From NCBI RefSeq assembly GCF_002257695.2, contig NZ_CP155571.1: a stretch of 64,000 nt of DNA. One strand, given 5' to 3'. Each line of letters opens with the position of its first letter. Position 1 is the stretch's first letter. Origin of the DNA: Sporomusa acidovorans (GTDB lineage Bacteria; Bacillota; Negativicutes; Sporomusales; Sporomusaceae). The translations under genes were made by a program, and so were the position numbers. The notes under the pieces are model-generated. The model saw nothing but the letters and a program-made list of their open reading frames with translations, was not told the origin of the DNA and searched no databases. Shown here piece by piece: positions 9,349 to 17,024 of this stretch.

Positions 9349-9990
9349 TTAGTTGTCATCCTGCATCTCATGGATTTGATATGTCGCAGAAACCCACGGC
9401 AAAATGTCTTTGGCAAAATCAATACGGCCGTTATCGCTAAGGAAAACAACATCCCCATCGGCCAATTCCACGTTTTGCGACATATCGCCTTTTTCCAGCA
9501 ACTGCAATAAGTTAACTTTCAGAGGTTTCCCCGTCTGGTCTTTACGAATGACAAAGACCTTTTTTTTAGCGGCATACTTCGTATAGCTGCCGGCAATACC
9601 TATGGCATCCAGCAGGTTGTGCTGCTTTTCCAGTTCATACATACCGGGTTTTGCTACCTCTCCCAGTACATAAACCCTGGTTGTCCGTAACTTGAGTATA
9701 TTTATAGTTACAATCGGATCTTTTACAAAATTGCGCAGGCGCTGCGTTATTATTTGATTTAGCGCTACCGGGGACAGACCTGCGGCTTGTACTTCGCCGA
9801 CCAGCGGAAAAGATATGCGCCCGTCCGGCCTAATCGGAACTTCTTTTATTTGCAATTCTTCATAGCCCCAAACGCTAATTTCAAGTACATCCCCCGGGGC
9901 AAGCTGATAATATTGCGCATAAACTGGAAATACACTAAAAACAATAAAAAAAAGCAACACTAATATTAAGACACCGGATTTGGTTTTCAC
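9349..9990 (-). CDS. Wza-like polysaccharide export protein, short form
   Basis: The gene encodes 213 residues with a cleavable-looking signal peptide ending VYAQ and no lipobox cysteine. A polysaccharide-export domain follows (YQLAPGDVLEISVWGYEEL, IRPDGRISFPLVGEV), then one SLBB-type domain (TRVYVLGEVAKPGMYEL). E. coli Wza is about 380 residues, has more SLBB domains and a C-terminal helix that forms the outer membrane pore. None of that helix is visible here. The start is GTG at 9990 behind GGAGG. A TATAAT at minus-strand position 10027-10022 could be the -10 box of this operon, but no good -35 accompanies it. It is first in the exopolysaccharide operon. Confidence 0.9.
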   Translation of the reverse strand: MKTKSGVLILVLLFFIVFSVFPVYAQYYQLAPGDVLEISVWGYEELQIKEVPIRPDGRISFPLVGEVQAAGLSPVALNQIITQRLRNFVKDPIVTINILKLRTTRVYVLGEVAKPGMYELEKQHNLLDAIGIAGSYTKYAAKKKVFVIRKDQTGKPLKVNLLQLLEKGDMSQNVELADGDVVFLSDNGRIDFAKDILPWVSATYQIHEMQDDN

Positions 9991-10110
9991 TCATTAACCT
10001 CCAATTCTATTAAGTTTACGGATTATATTTCTCTATTTTTTTACAAAATCCTTTACCATAATTTCGAACATCTAAATAGTATTATTTCCCAGTAATTTAA
10101 TCCAAAAAGC

Positions 10111-10139
10111 ATAAAAACACCCCGACTTTTAAGTCGAGG
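10111..10139 (-). terminator. Rho-independent terminator before the exopolysaccharide operon
   Basis: On the minus strand a 9-bp stem (CCTCGACTT with AAGTCGGGG, one G-U pair, 2-base loop) is followed by TGTTTTTATG. It ends transcription coming from the cpsB region, so the wza operon likely has its own promoter in 10110-9991. Confidence 0.75.
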
Positions 10140-10173
10140 ATGCTCCTCTAGCTCTCTAGCTATTTGCTAAGCT

Positions 10174-10364
10174 TTATTTTCCACATTTCTTCGCAAATAG
10201 CAGGTAATATTTTAAATACTCTACAATCCGGTTAACCTTTTCGAGGGCAAGGTCATCTATTTTTGACCCATAAGCTACTTCTTGCACAATACTCTAAACT
10301 TGATATCTTCATGGTCTAGTAAGGTCAATTGAGCAATTACTTCTGTGTTTCCAGACAATTCCAC
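10174..10364 (-). pseudogene. Frameshifted paralogue of the 67-residue protein at 11347-11550
   Basis: Reading the minus strand from a GTG at 10364 gives ELSGNTEVIAQLTLLDHED, then IKFR. After one base is restored near 10290-10285 the frame continues IVQEVAYGSKIDDLALEK and ends LLFAKKCGK at 10174. This aligns without gaps to the intact small protein at 11347-11550. Shared positions include E-x-I-x-Q-L near the start, VQEV in the middle and FAxKCxK at the end. As it stands the upstream half stops after 27 codons. A sequencing error cannot be excluded. No good Shine-Dalgarno precedes the GTG. A promoter-like pair lies upstream (10395-10424) and a terminator downstream (10111-10139), so it may once have been, or still be, its own transcript. 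Confidence 0.6.
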
Positions 10365-10372
10365 TTATTTGC

Positions 10373-10388
10373 TGAGACTTTTGTCTCA
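10373..10388. repeat. Perfect 6-bp hairpin at the predicted 5' end of the pseudogene transcript
   Basis: TGAGAC and GTCTCA are separated by TTTT (plus strand). Reading plus, it is followed by TTTTATATTA, but there is no plus-strand gene. It falls just after the TATAAT at 10400-10395 and could cap the 5' end of a minus-strand transcript. Confidence 0.4.
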
Positions 10389-10394
10389 TTTTAT

Positions 10395-10424
10395 ATTATA
10401 ACAGGGTTATTAACTTTTTACCAA
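10395..10424 (-). promoter_or_regulatory. Candidate sigma-A promoter upstream of the small pseudogene
   Basis: On the minus strand TTGGTA and TATAAT are separated by 18 bases, between the cpsB stop and the decayed small gene. The -10 is perfect and the -35 partial. Confidence 0.45.
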
Positions 10425-10456
10425 CATTTTCTTAATAAATTCTACAACCCAGTTAC

Positions 10457-11251
10457 TTAACTGATAAACCGGGCAAGTAATTTTTTAAAAAAATTTGTTT
10501 TTTTCGATATGTTCCCTTCTTTTACTACAAACATTTCCACATCCCTGCTGTTAATGACATTCTCCGGATTGGTGGCGATAATGCACTTGGCTTTTTTTTC
10601 ACCGGCAATAGATACCACCTTTTTTACGGCAGCAGTTAAATCAGGATTGCGGTGTCCGGCACTATGCGCATCTGAGCCAATACAATGAACCATATCTCTT
10701 TGGAGTAAAAGTTCGGCCAGGTTTTTGGCCCGCTCGCCCATTTTACCGATAAGACTAGTGCCGTTAATCTGTGTCATAATCCCCCTCTGTATCCATTCCA
10801 CTAATAGTTCCGGATTTTTAGCGAGAATAGGATGACGTTCCGGATGAGCCAAAATCGGGGTAATTTCCCTAGTCTGAAGAGTAAAGAAAAAATCTTCGGT
10901 AAAACCGGGTATCTCCATGGCCGGCAATTCAACCAGCATATACCGGCCACCGTTCAGGCAATACGGCCCCGGTCCTTGAATAATATTCAAAATATCCTGG
11001 TGAATCGCTACTTCTGCACCCGGATAAGTGGGAATATCCAGCCCTGCTTTGGCACCCTCTTGCCTAAGCAATTCGCAACCTTCCAGAATCTGTTTCCAGG
11101 AAGGCAGCCACTCACCCTCAATAGCATGGGGAGTGGCAATAATACCTTTTGTGCCGTTTTGTTGGGCAATACGCAACATTTCCAGGGAAGTCTCCAGATT
11201 TTTCGCTCCGTCATCAATGTTTGGTATAATATGACAATGTAAATCCAGCAT
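10457..11251 (-). CDS. CpsB/YwqE-like PHP-domain protein tyrosine phosphatase
   Basis: A 264-residue metal-dependent phosphatase of the PHP family. It starts MLDLHCHIIPNIDDGA, with the first metal-binding HxH, and continues with ATPHAIEGEW, a conserved Glu in YPGAEVAIH, LAHPERHP and the final metal motif GSDAHSAGHRNP. In capsule systems CpsB removes phosphate from the tyrosine cluster of the BY-kinase (here at 7136-7846). Its position apart from the wza-kinase operon, behind its own promoter and a c-di-GMP-controlled small gene, suggests the phosphatase is set independently of the kinase. The start at 11251 has AAAGGAG 10 bases upstream. CpsB is typical of Gram-positive loci; enterobacteria use a Wzb-type enzyme. 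Confidence 0.92.
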   Translation of the reverse strand: MLDLHCHIIPNIDDGAKNLETSLEMLRIAQQNGTKGIIATPHAIEGEWLPSWKQILEGCELLRQEGAKAGLDIPTYPGAEVAIHQDILNIIQGPGPYCLNGGRYMLVELPAMEIPGFTEDFFFTLQTREITPILAHPERHPILAKNPELLVEWIQRGIMTQINGTSLIGKMGERAKNLAELLLQRDMVHCIGSDAHSAGHRNPDLTAAVKKVVSIAGEKKAKCIIATNPENVINSRDVEMFVVKEGNISKKTNFFKKLLARFIS

Positions 11252-11298
11252 GAATAAGCTACTCCTTTAGACTAAATCGTAGTTATAACAACAAATTT

Positions 11299-11327
11299 AG
11301 TGTAGCTCGGACTTTTTCATTTGTCAA
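11299..11327 (-). promoter_or_regulatory. Candidate sigma-A promoter of cpsB
   Basis: On the minus strand TTGACA and TACACT are 17 bases apart, with the predicted start about 40 bases ahead of the cpsB ATG. It lies in the 95-base gap after the small gene. Confidence 0.65.
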
Positions 11328-11346
11328 ACGATATTCCTGTTACCTA

Positions 11347-11550
11347 TCATAATTTTGCTTTACGGCATTTATTTGCAAAACTAACATGCTCCTCGAGTGC
11401 TTCAATAACATCTTTTTCTTCTTCTAGTGATAAATTTTCTAACTTAGCTGTCCCAATAACTTCTTGTACCATATCTTGAATTTGATAGCGCAAATACCCC
11501 AAATTTTCTAATTGAATAATCAACTCATTGATTCGGCCATGGTCATTCAT
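11347..11550 (-). CDS. 67-residue protein of unknown function under a c-di-GMP riboswitch
   Basis: I do not recognise the family. The ATG at 11550 has AAAGGTGAGG upstream. A longer frame to 11652 would read through the riboswitch terminator and is rejected. The protein is small, mostly helical by its pattern and acidic in the middle, with VQEVIG and LSLEEEKDVIEAL segments. It ends SFANKCRKAKL with one cysteine. No signal peptide or membrane helix is visible, so it is probably cytoplasmic. It is controlled by the riboswitch at 11620-11710 and followed by cpsB. A decayed duplicate lies at 10174-10364 on the other side of cpsB. A role in exopolysaccharide control is inferred from context only. 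Confidence 0.75.
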   Translation of the reverse strand: MNDHGRINELIIQLENLGYLRYQIQDMVQEVIGTAKLENLSLEEEKDVIEALEEHVSFANKCRKAKL

Positions 11551-11592
11551 ATTAACCTCACCTTTCCCGCTTATATTTGGTCTAGGACTAAG

Positions 11593-11635
11593 TAATAATA
11601 AAAAAAGCCAGATTGCTGTTGATTGCAACCTGGCT
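11593..11635 (-). terminator. Intrinsic terminator forming the riboswitch expression platform
   Basis: On the minus strand AGCCAGGTTGC pairs with GCAATCTGGCT (11 bp, one G-U) around an 8-base loop, then TTTTTTTATTATT. The 5' arm is also the 3' strand of the c-di-GMP aptamer, so ligand binding and termination compete. Confidence 0.85.
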
Positions 11636-11710
11636 GTCTTAGATTCTATCATATCGTTAGACCCATGGCTTTGCGTCCTTCCTTTTCAGAAAGTTTGCCG
11701 ATTATATACT
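11620..11710 (-). ncRNA. c-di-GMP-I (GEMM-I) riboswitch aptamer
   Basis: The minus strand shows the GEMM-I core in order. CGGCAAAC is followed by a 6-bp stem closed by a GAAA tetraloop (CTTTCT-GAAA-AGGAAG), then GGACGCAAAGCCATGGGTCT, AA, and after a variable loop AGACAGCCAGGTTGC. The tetraloop and the second stem (GTCT/AGAC) are where the known tetraloop-receptor contact forms. The 3' strand is reused by the terminator at 11593-11635, so c-di-GMP binding should prevent termination and switch on the 67-residue gene (an ON switch, inferred). Exact ends are approximate. Confidence 0.93.
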
Positions 11711-11732
11711 TTTTAGATAAATTTACAATTTT

Positions 11733-11761
11733 AGTATAATTTGGATTAATTTAATTGTCAA
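11733..11761 (-). promoter_or_regulatory. Sigma-A promoter of the riboswitch transcript
   Basis: On the minus strand TTGACA and TATACT are exactly 17 bases apart. The predicted start, near 11726, is about 15 bases before the aptamer. The -35 touches the end of the upstream GT9 gene. Confidence 0.8.
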
Positions 11762-12841
11762 TTATTTCTTGCTTTTGATTGTTGAATTTTTTGGGGGAGT
11801 GGCACTACATTTTGTTAAAACGGCACCGACAGTTTGATAGACTTGGCCAGGCGTAATGACATCCAAGCATATTTCATGCCGGGGGCACTCCCTCTTCCAG
11901 CAGTCCCGGCAGGCTCTGTCGGTCAGCAAAACCTGGTGGCCGGCTCCGGCTCCGTATGGCCCGTTGCGCAACGGATCGGTTGGACCAAACAGAGCAATCA
12001 CCGGGGTATTAACTGCAACTGCTAGGTGCATCGGTCCGGTATCGCCGCCGATAAAACAAACAGCTTGTTTAATAACATGAGCCAGTTGCTTTAAGCCGGT
12101 TTTACCGGTTAAGTCGACCGGTGGAATACTTGCTGATTGACTGATATCTTCCGATAATCTTTGGTCGCCCCTGCCGCCGATTAATACCGGAATAATCTGA
12201 TCCTGCCACAGCATGTTCGCCAACTCAGCAAAGTGGCTGACCGGCCAACACTTTGTCGGCCAATTTGTTCCCGGCGCCAAAACAACATAGCGGTTACCCT
12301 GACGCAGACCGGCATGAGTAGCAACGGCTTCAGCAGACATCGCTTCCTCGGCGGTAATCTGAATGGGAAAACGAACCGGCTGATTTACTTCACAGCCCAG
12401 CGCTCTGACCACATCAAGATACCTGTCCACAACATGGCCTGTTTGATTGGGTCCAAAAACTGGCCGACTCACCAAATGGCTCAGCTCGCGCATATTGCAG
12501 TAGCCAAGGCGGGTCGTTGCGCCGCTAAGATAGATGATGGCGGCACTTTTAAACAAACCCTGCAAATCAAGCGCCAGGTCAAATTTTTTAGCTTTGAGCT
12601 GCCTGGCCAATGCCCGTCCGTGTTTCAGCAAGCCGCCCAGTGATTTATACTTAGCCTTATCAAAAATAACAAGTTCATCAATATACGGATTATTGGTTAA
12701 TAGGTCATAAGCTGGTTTCTCAACCACCCAGGTGATCTTCGCGGCAGGAAACTGTTGTTTTAAGGCCGTTGCCACCGGCAGTGCATGAATCACATCGCCG
12801 ATCGCGCTCAGTTTGACAATAAGGATGTTGCTATAGCTCAT
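11762..12841 (-). CDS. GT9 heptosyltransferase (WaaC/WaaF-like)
   Basis: A 359-residue GT-B glycosyltransferase of family GT9, which moves heptose from ADP-heptose to the LPS inner core at the cytoplasmic face. The N-terminus is ILIVKLSAIGDVIHALPVA, the family's first loop. The C-terminal donor site has GGDTGPMHLAVAV and ALFGPTDPLRNGPYG. A short Cys-rich stretch (CRDCWKRECPRHEICL) sits near residues 310-325, as in many family members. The ATG is preceded by GAGGAAAAACAAA. The heptose activation genes hldA and hldC lie in the same region (22708-21241). Whether it adds the first or second heptose cannot be decided. Confidence 0.88.
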   Translation of the reverse strand: MSYSNILIVKLSAIGDVIHALPVATALKQQFPAAKITWVVEKPAYDLLTNNPYIDELVIFDKAKYKSLGGLLKHGRALARQLKAKKFDLALDLQGLFKSAAIIYLSGATTRLGYCNMRELSHLVSRPVFGPNQTGHVVDRYLDVVRALGCEVNQPVRFPIQITAEEAMSAEAVATHAGLRQGNRYVVLAPGTNWPTKCWPVSHFAELANMLWQDQIIPVLIGGRGDQRLSEDISQSASIPPVDLTGKTGLKQLAHVIKQAVCFIGGDTGPMHLAVAVNTPVIALFGPTDPLRNGPYGAGAGHQVLLTDRACRDCWKRECPRHEICLDVITPGQVYQTVGAVLTKCSATPPKNSTIKSKK

Positions 12842-12912
12842 TTTGTTTTTCCTCTTGTTTTAGAATCGCTTCCCTACATTTTCGCCAAATTACAAGGCAA
12901 AGTCAAGTGAAA

Positions 12913-13806
12913 TTACAATTGTGAGTCACAGTTGTCGCATAAGGGAAGCCCGGCCCGCCCCTGGGTGATTTGTTCCCGCAAAGCAAGATATTTTGAGTTT
13001 TGCCATATAGCCGCGATTGACTCGCGGGTTAAATCACCCATGGTGATTTTGCCCAAAGCATCATTACAGCACTGGCTGATCTTGCCATCAGGACGAACAA
13101 TCATCTGACGGAATGGCAATAAACAGCCAAAGGGCAAACTGGAGATTTCTTCGCTGGCCCGATTAGGTGCCTGGCCTCCTCTGGTACTGAGAACATCATG
13201 TATTTTTCGTAGACGAATTCGAACTTTGTCGTTATATACAGAATTGTTTTTGGCATGTTGGTAGATAGTTTCAATGGTGGGAATAAGCTGAAGATCATCA
13301 TTATAGTTATCAATGACAATCCGGTCCAAATATTGTATAATAGCCTTGAATTTATCAAGTGTCAGCAACGTCCCGTTCGTAAATATCTTCAAACGGGCCT
13401 GGGGTACATATTCTTTCGTAAGCTTTGCAAAATCAATAATCCGGTTGTCAAGAAACGGTTCATTATTCGAATACAGATGCACCGTACCTGTGTAACGCAG
13501 TGCCTGTAACTGTTCTAAGATTGCTACAAACAACTCTTGATCCATTGCTTTATATTCACGGGTATCAGCATGCTTGTTAACCGGGCAAAATGAACAAGTA
13601 TTGTTACACCGGTTCAATGTTTCGATTTCGATCACGGTAAAAAGGGGATAAACCCCGTTTTGGCGATATTGGTCACGGTATTTAGCAATGGCCGCCGTCA
13701 CTTTCCGCCGGTATTTATTTTGTTTGTGCTTTTCCTTCAACTTATACAAAAACGGCAAATGTGTTTTGCAGTAATACTTGACAATATTTTCATAATTGAT
13801 AATCAT
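12913..13806 (-). CDS. Radical SAM/SPASM-domain protein
   Basis: The 297-residue protein contains the radical SAM cluster motif CNNTCSFC (CxxxCxxC) near residues 68-75. A C-terminal SPASM-like region has cysteines in QMIVRPDGKISQCCND and PLCDNCDS, which would hold an auxiliary iron-sulphur cluster. The ATG at 13806 with GGGAG upstream is preferred over an ATG at 13878, which lacks a binding site. It is in a surface-glycan gene region, after a strong terminator and before the GT9 gene. Relatives act on sugars, peptides or cofactors. The substrate here is unknown, and a role in modifying a glycan component is only suggested by position. Confidence 0.85.
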   Translation of the reverse strand: MIINYENIVKYYCKTHLPFLYKLKEKHKQNKYRRKVTAAIAKYRDQYRQNGVYPLFTVIEIETLNRCNNTCSFCPVNKHADTREYKAMDQELFVAILEQLQALRYTGTVHLYSNNEPFLDNRIIDFAKLTKEYVPQARLKIFTNGTLLTLDKFKAIIQYLDRIVIDNYNDDLQLIPTIETIYQHAKNNSVYNDKVRIRLRKIHDVLSTRGGQAPNRASEEISSLPFGCLLPFRQMIVRPDGKISQCCNDALGKITMGDLTRESIAAIWQNSKYLALREQITQGRAGLPLCDNCDSQL

Positions 13807-14017
13807 ATTTTGGCTCCCTTGGATATATTTTGCAGTTATGACTATCTTTTTCGCGGAAACTCTTTGAAACTCCTTCATAAATTTTCAAGTATCGTATCCT
13901 TATACTATAAACAGTAGCGGTATCTTTATCATCTACCATGTTAATGCCCGGAGTGCAGGTAGTTAGGAAAGGCTAGCTGGTAAAGTTACTGATTCCGACG
14001 CAACAGAAATAAGGCGG

Positions 14018-14067
14018 TAAAAAAGAAACTGTCACCTCTAAAACTAGAAGGTGACAGTTTCTTTTTT
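14018..14067 (-). terminator. Strong intrinsic terminator overlapping the end of the polysialyltransferase-like gene
   Basis: Arms at 14021-14037 and 14048-14066 form a stem of about 16 bp (AGAAACTGTCACCT with its complement). On the minus strand it is followed by TTTTTTTACC. The 5' arm includes the last codons of the gene. It splits the glycan region into separate transcripts. Confidence 0.85.
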
Positions 14068-15147
14068 ATCCAATACCCGCCGCAACGCAGCTAAATTTTC
14101 TGGAAGCATGACACCGGCCTTTTCCATCATTCTGGCAAGGACAGCGTCGCACTGTTTTAGAGAACACAATTTAAATAATCCTATAGGCACAATATCCTGG
14201 GAAAACACATCGGCATACAGCAAGCCAGACGAGCAAATGCTTACTACGCACTTTAAATTATGATGTTTGGCATAAATTACTTCAATCGGATCATTAACCC
14301 GCACAACAGTCAATTCCGGGTATTCCCGGGCATAACTCTCCACCTTGCCGGCATCCTCACGCGGATGGGGTTTATATACCATGGTCATCCCCGCCGTACA
14401 GGCGAGCTGATAGACATTACCTATCAGCTTGCGCTCCTCTTCCGGGGACAAATCATTGCTTTCCACAAAAGTACTGCCTAAAAACAATAGGCAATTACTG
14501 TCCGACATGGCGGCGATACTCTGCATATCCTGCGTTAGCCTGCTCATCACCCGCTGTACGGCCGCCCGCTCAATCTGCACGGCAGCGGGCGAGGGTCTTT
14601 CCAGCAGTTCCGGCTTAAAGAGGTAATCGGCATTCGCCGCTCTGCCGTGACCTACCCCGCCGAAGTTGTGCTGCATTTGGCTGGAAATACCGCCAATATG
14701 GCGAAAAAATTTAATTCGGATATACTGCCACAGTTTGCTTAGCTCGCGCCTGTCCCGGTTGTGATAAGACCATATGCCGTCTTCCAGCCGGGCATACTGG
14801 GTACAGCCCAGCAGTTCAACCAAAATTTGGTTTTGAATGATCTTATCTGATCCTAAAAATACCTGAGTCACCGAACCGAAGGCAGTCAACCGTTCCCGCA
14901 TTGCCCGCATTTGCCGGGGATAGTTCCATACATAGTCACGCCGCAGCCAGTAGTTAATCGAAACAATCTGTGACCAAATTGTTTGATCACTGGCCATTCT
15001 TTGTAAGGAGGTACTGGAATGCCAGAGCTTTTCCTGCCGGGGATTAATAAGCAACAATTGGTTGGTTGCCTCCGGAAAAAATTCACCGGCCAAAATATAG
15101 GCTGACAATAATTGCAGCGGGGTACCCACCACAAAAACATTGTTCAT
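14044..15147 (-). CDS. Polysialyltransferase/GT52-like glycosyltransferase
   Basis: A 367-residue protein starting VFVVGTPLQLLSAYILA, the typical opening of the alpha-2,8-polysialyltransferase/GT52 group. It carries the acidic motif RLEDGIWSY near residue 120, YKPHPRED (the HP motif) near residue 260, and a serine-rich loop VSICSSGLLYADV in the donor domain. These are the motifs used by that group for CMP-sugar binding. The ATG at 15147 follows GAGGAAG. The real donor may be CMP-Kdo, CMP-sialic acid or another CMP-sugar; no sialic acid synthesis genes are in the window. The gene ends inside a strong terminator. Confidence 0.7.
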   Translation of the reverse strand: MNNVFVVGTPLQLLSAYILAGEFFPEATNQLLLINPRQEKLWHSSTSLQRMASDQTIWSQIVSINYWLRRDYVWNYPRQMRAMRERLTAFGSVTQVFLGSDKIIQNQILVELLGCTQYARLEDGIWSYHNRDRRELSKLWQYIRIKFFRHIGGISSQMQHNFGGVGHGRAANADYLFKPELLERPSPAAVQIERAAVQRVMSRLTQDMQSIAAMSDSNCLLFLGSTFVESNDLSPEEERKLIGNVYQLACTAGMTMVYKPHPREDAGKVESYAREYPELTVVRVNDPIEVIYAKHHNLKCVVSICSSGLLYADVFSQDIVPIGLFKLCSLKQCDAVLARMMEKAGVMLPENLAALRRVLDKKETVTF

Positions 15148-15162
15148 AGGAGCTTCCTCATT

Positions 15163-16281
15163 TCAAACATTAGATGTGGGTTTGACTGGCAATAGTTCAT
15201 CATATACGGCAATAATTTGTTCCATCATTTTTTCACTGTCAAACATTTTCCGGACACGGGTTATGCCGTTTTGTCCCATTCTGTTCCGCAACTGGGGATC
15301 AGTGTACAATCTGTTAATCCGCTCATACAAGACGTCAATGTCGCCCTTAGGCACTAGATAACCGGTAACACCATCTTCGATGGCCTCCGGCGTTCCGCCA
15401 ACCGCATAGGTAATGACCGGCTTCCCCATGGCCATGGCTTCCGCCAGCACCAAGCCAAAAGTCTCAAAATCAGACGGCAATACGACAACATCCATAGCCT
15501 GCATGATCTGGGGTACATCGGTCTGATGCCCGGCAAAACAGATCTTATCGCCCAAGCCCCTGCGTTTGGCTTCCCGTTTAAGTTCCACCTCGCCTTTTCC
15601 CTTGCCCACAACAAGCAGGCGCCAGTTTGGGGTTTGCCGTCCACTATATTTCGCAAGCAACTGCAGCATATCCTCATGGCCTTTGGCTTTGAGGTTTTTG
15701 ATACGCGAAACAATTCCCAACACAAAATCAGTTGCTTGCAGTCCGTATTCCCGCCGTACCAGAAGGGTGCGCTCAGGCTGGGGTACGAATTTTGTCAGAT
15801 CAATTCCGTTATAGATAGTGACTAATCTTTCAGGCGGAATCCCGATTGCCAGGGAACGCTGCCGGACAAAATTGCTTACACAAATAATTTTATCGACATG
15901 AACCAGTTCCATTTCCTGTCGGTTGTAGCCAAATACACCGTGCGCAGTATACACGAGCGGTATGTTAAGCCGCCGACAGGCCTTCAGGGCAGCCGCGCCG
16001 GCTGCCGCCGAATTGGCGTGAACCAGGCTGATATTGTGTTTTTTGATAATATAATAGAGCCACCAGGAGGCCAGATAGCTGTTTAACCTGATGGGAACCA
16101 GATAATGCCGGATGCCTTCATCCTTCAATCTGGCAGCAAGCTGCCCGCCCCAGGAGGCAACGGTAACCTGGTATCCTCGCCGCGCCAGAGCAACCGCGGT
16201 GGTGGCGACATAGGACTCGGCGCCGCCAATATTAAGACGCGGTACAACCAGCAAAATATGAGGATACGTTGCGCCTGCCAT
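15163..16281 (-). CDS. GT4 family glycosyltransferase
   Basis: The encoded protein is a 372-residue GT-B glycosyltransferase. The acceptor-side loop is PRLNIGGAESYVATTAVALA. The donor side has GIVSRIKNLKAKGHEDML and the EX7E motif in FETFGLVLAEAMAMGKPVI, followed by GGTPEAIEDG. It is a retaining enzyme of the type that adds hexoses or heptoses to LPS and capsule. Its start overlaps the stop of the nucleotidyltransferase gene in TAATG. The donor and acceptor are not known. Confidence 0.88.
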   Translation of the reverse strand: MAGATYPHILLVVPRLNIGGAESYVATTAVALARRGYQVTVASWGGQLAARLKDEGIRHYLVPIRLNSYLASWWLYYIIKKHNISLVHANSAAAGAAALKACRRLNIPLVYTAHGVFGYNRQEMELVHVDKIICVSNFVRQRSLAIGIPPERLVTIYNGIDLTKFVPQPERTLLVRREYGLQATDFVLGIVSRIKNLKAKGHEDMLQLLAKYSGRQTPNWRLLVVGKGKGEVELKREAKRRGLGDKICFAGHQTDVPQIMQAMDVVVLPSDFETFGLVLAEAMAMGKPVITYAVGGTPEAIEDGVTGYLVPKGDIDVLYERINRLYTDPQLRNRMGQNGITRVRKMFDSEKMMEQIIAVYDELLPVKPTSNV

Positions 16282-17024
16282 TAGAAACCACTCAAGATCA
16301 GCTTTTTGAGGCTTTCCATGTCAGGATGAAAATCAACTTCTTTCCAATCCTGCTGTTCAATGGCTGTCTTTTTAATCGTTATCCCGTCTTCAATCAAGGA
16401 ATTGAAGGTCTCCAGCCAAAATTTATTAATATATTCCTCTTTTTTTACTAGTTGGCACAATTTATTGACATAGATTCTCCGTTGTCTGGCACCCTTTACC
16501 AAGGCCAATCCTACCGATTCGGCACCGGTTTCCGCCAAAGCGATATCTTTATGGATTCTTACAATGTTGCCGCTGCCATCAAGTTTGACTTTCATGTCGT
16601 CTTCGTCATAACTGTCTTTAAAGTCCACGGTAACCTGAATGATTTCTTCCTCGTCGGCTACAATTTTAGTTAGCACATTTTCTTTATAAATATTATCGCC
16701 ATTGGTTATAATGAAGTCGTCTTCCAGCATCCGGAACTGGGCTAACCATAACGATACCAGGTTGTTGCTGGAATCAAAAAACGGATTGTAAAGCGTCGTA
16801 ATCTTAATGTTTTTGCCATATTCCACAACCTTGGCATCAATCTGTTCAGCCTTATAGCCGGTAATAATGATAATTTCATTAAACAAATTAGACTCAATGG
16901 CCGTGGTAATTTGTCGTTCCAGAATGGTTGTTCCGTCCCCCAAATCAATCAGAGATTTAGGGGTGTTTTTGGTAAGCGGCCACAGTCTTGTGCCTTTGCC
17001 TGCAGCCAAAATAAAAAGTTTCAC
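16281..17024 (-). CDS. LicC-like nucleotidyltransferase (choline-phosphate or sugar-phosphate)
   Basis: This is a 247-residue nucleotidyltransferase with the signature LAAGKGTRLWPLTKNTPKSL at the N-terminus and metal-binding TNGDNIY near residue 105. Length and the region VDFKDSYDEDDMKVKL resemble the phosphocholine cytidylyltransferase (LicC) branch more than the glucose-1-phosphate enzymes. It would make CDP-choline or another NDP-activated group. The start is GTG at 17024, overlapping the stop of the deacetylase gene (GTGA). The TagB/TagF-like gene nearby also uses a CDP-linked donor. The exact substrate is uncertain. Confidence 0.75.
   Translation of the reverse strand: MKLFILAAGKGTRLWPLTKNTPKSLIDLGDGTTILERQITTAIESNLFNEIIIITGYKAEQIDAKVVEYGKNIKITTLYNPFFDSSNNLVSLWLAQFRMLEDDFIITNGDNIYKENVLTKIVADEEEIIQVTVDFKDSYDEDDMKVKLDGSGNIVRIHKDIALAETGAESVGLALVKGARQRRIYVNKLCQLVKKEEYINKFWLETFNSLIEDGITIKKTAIEQQDWKEVDFHPDMESLKKLILSGF

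Noticed and set aside
11550..11652. Longer form (101 residues) of the small protein
   Set aside because: It would translate through the riboswitch terminator, and has no binding site, while the ATG at 11550 has one.
13879..14017. Possible structured RNA between the radical SAM gene and the terminator (for example around 13930-14010)
   Set aside because: I looked for riboswitch or tRNA cores on both strands and found none; only scattered short pairings.
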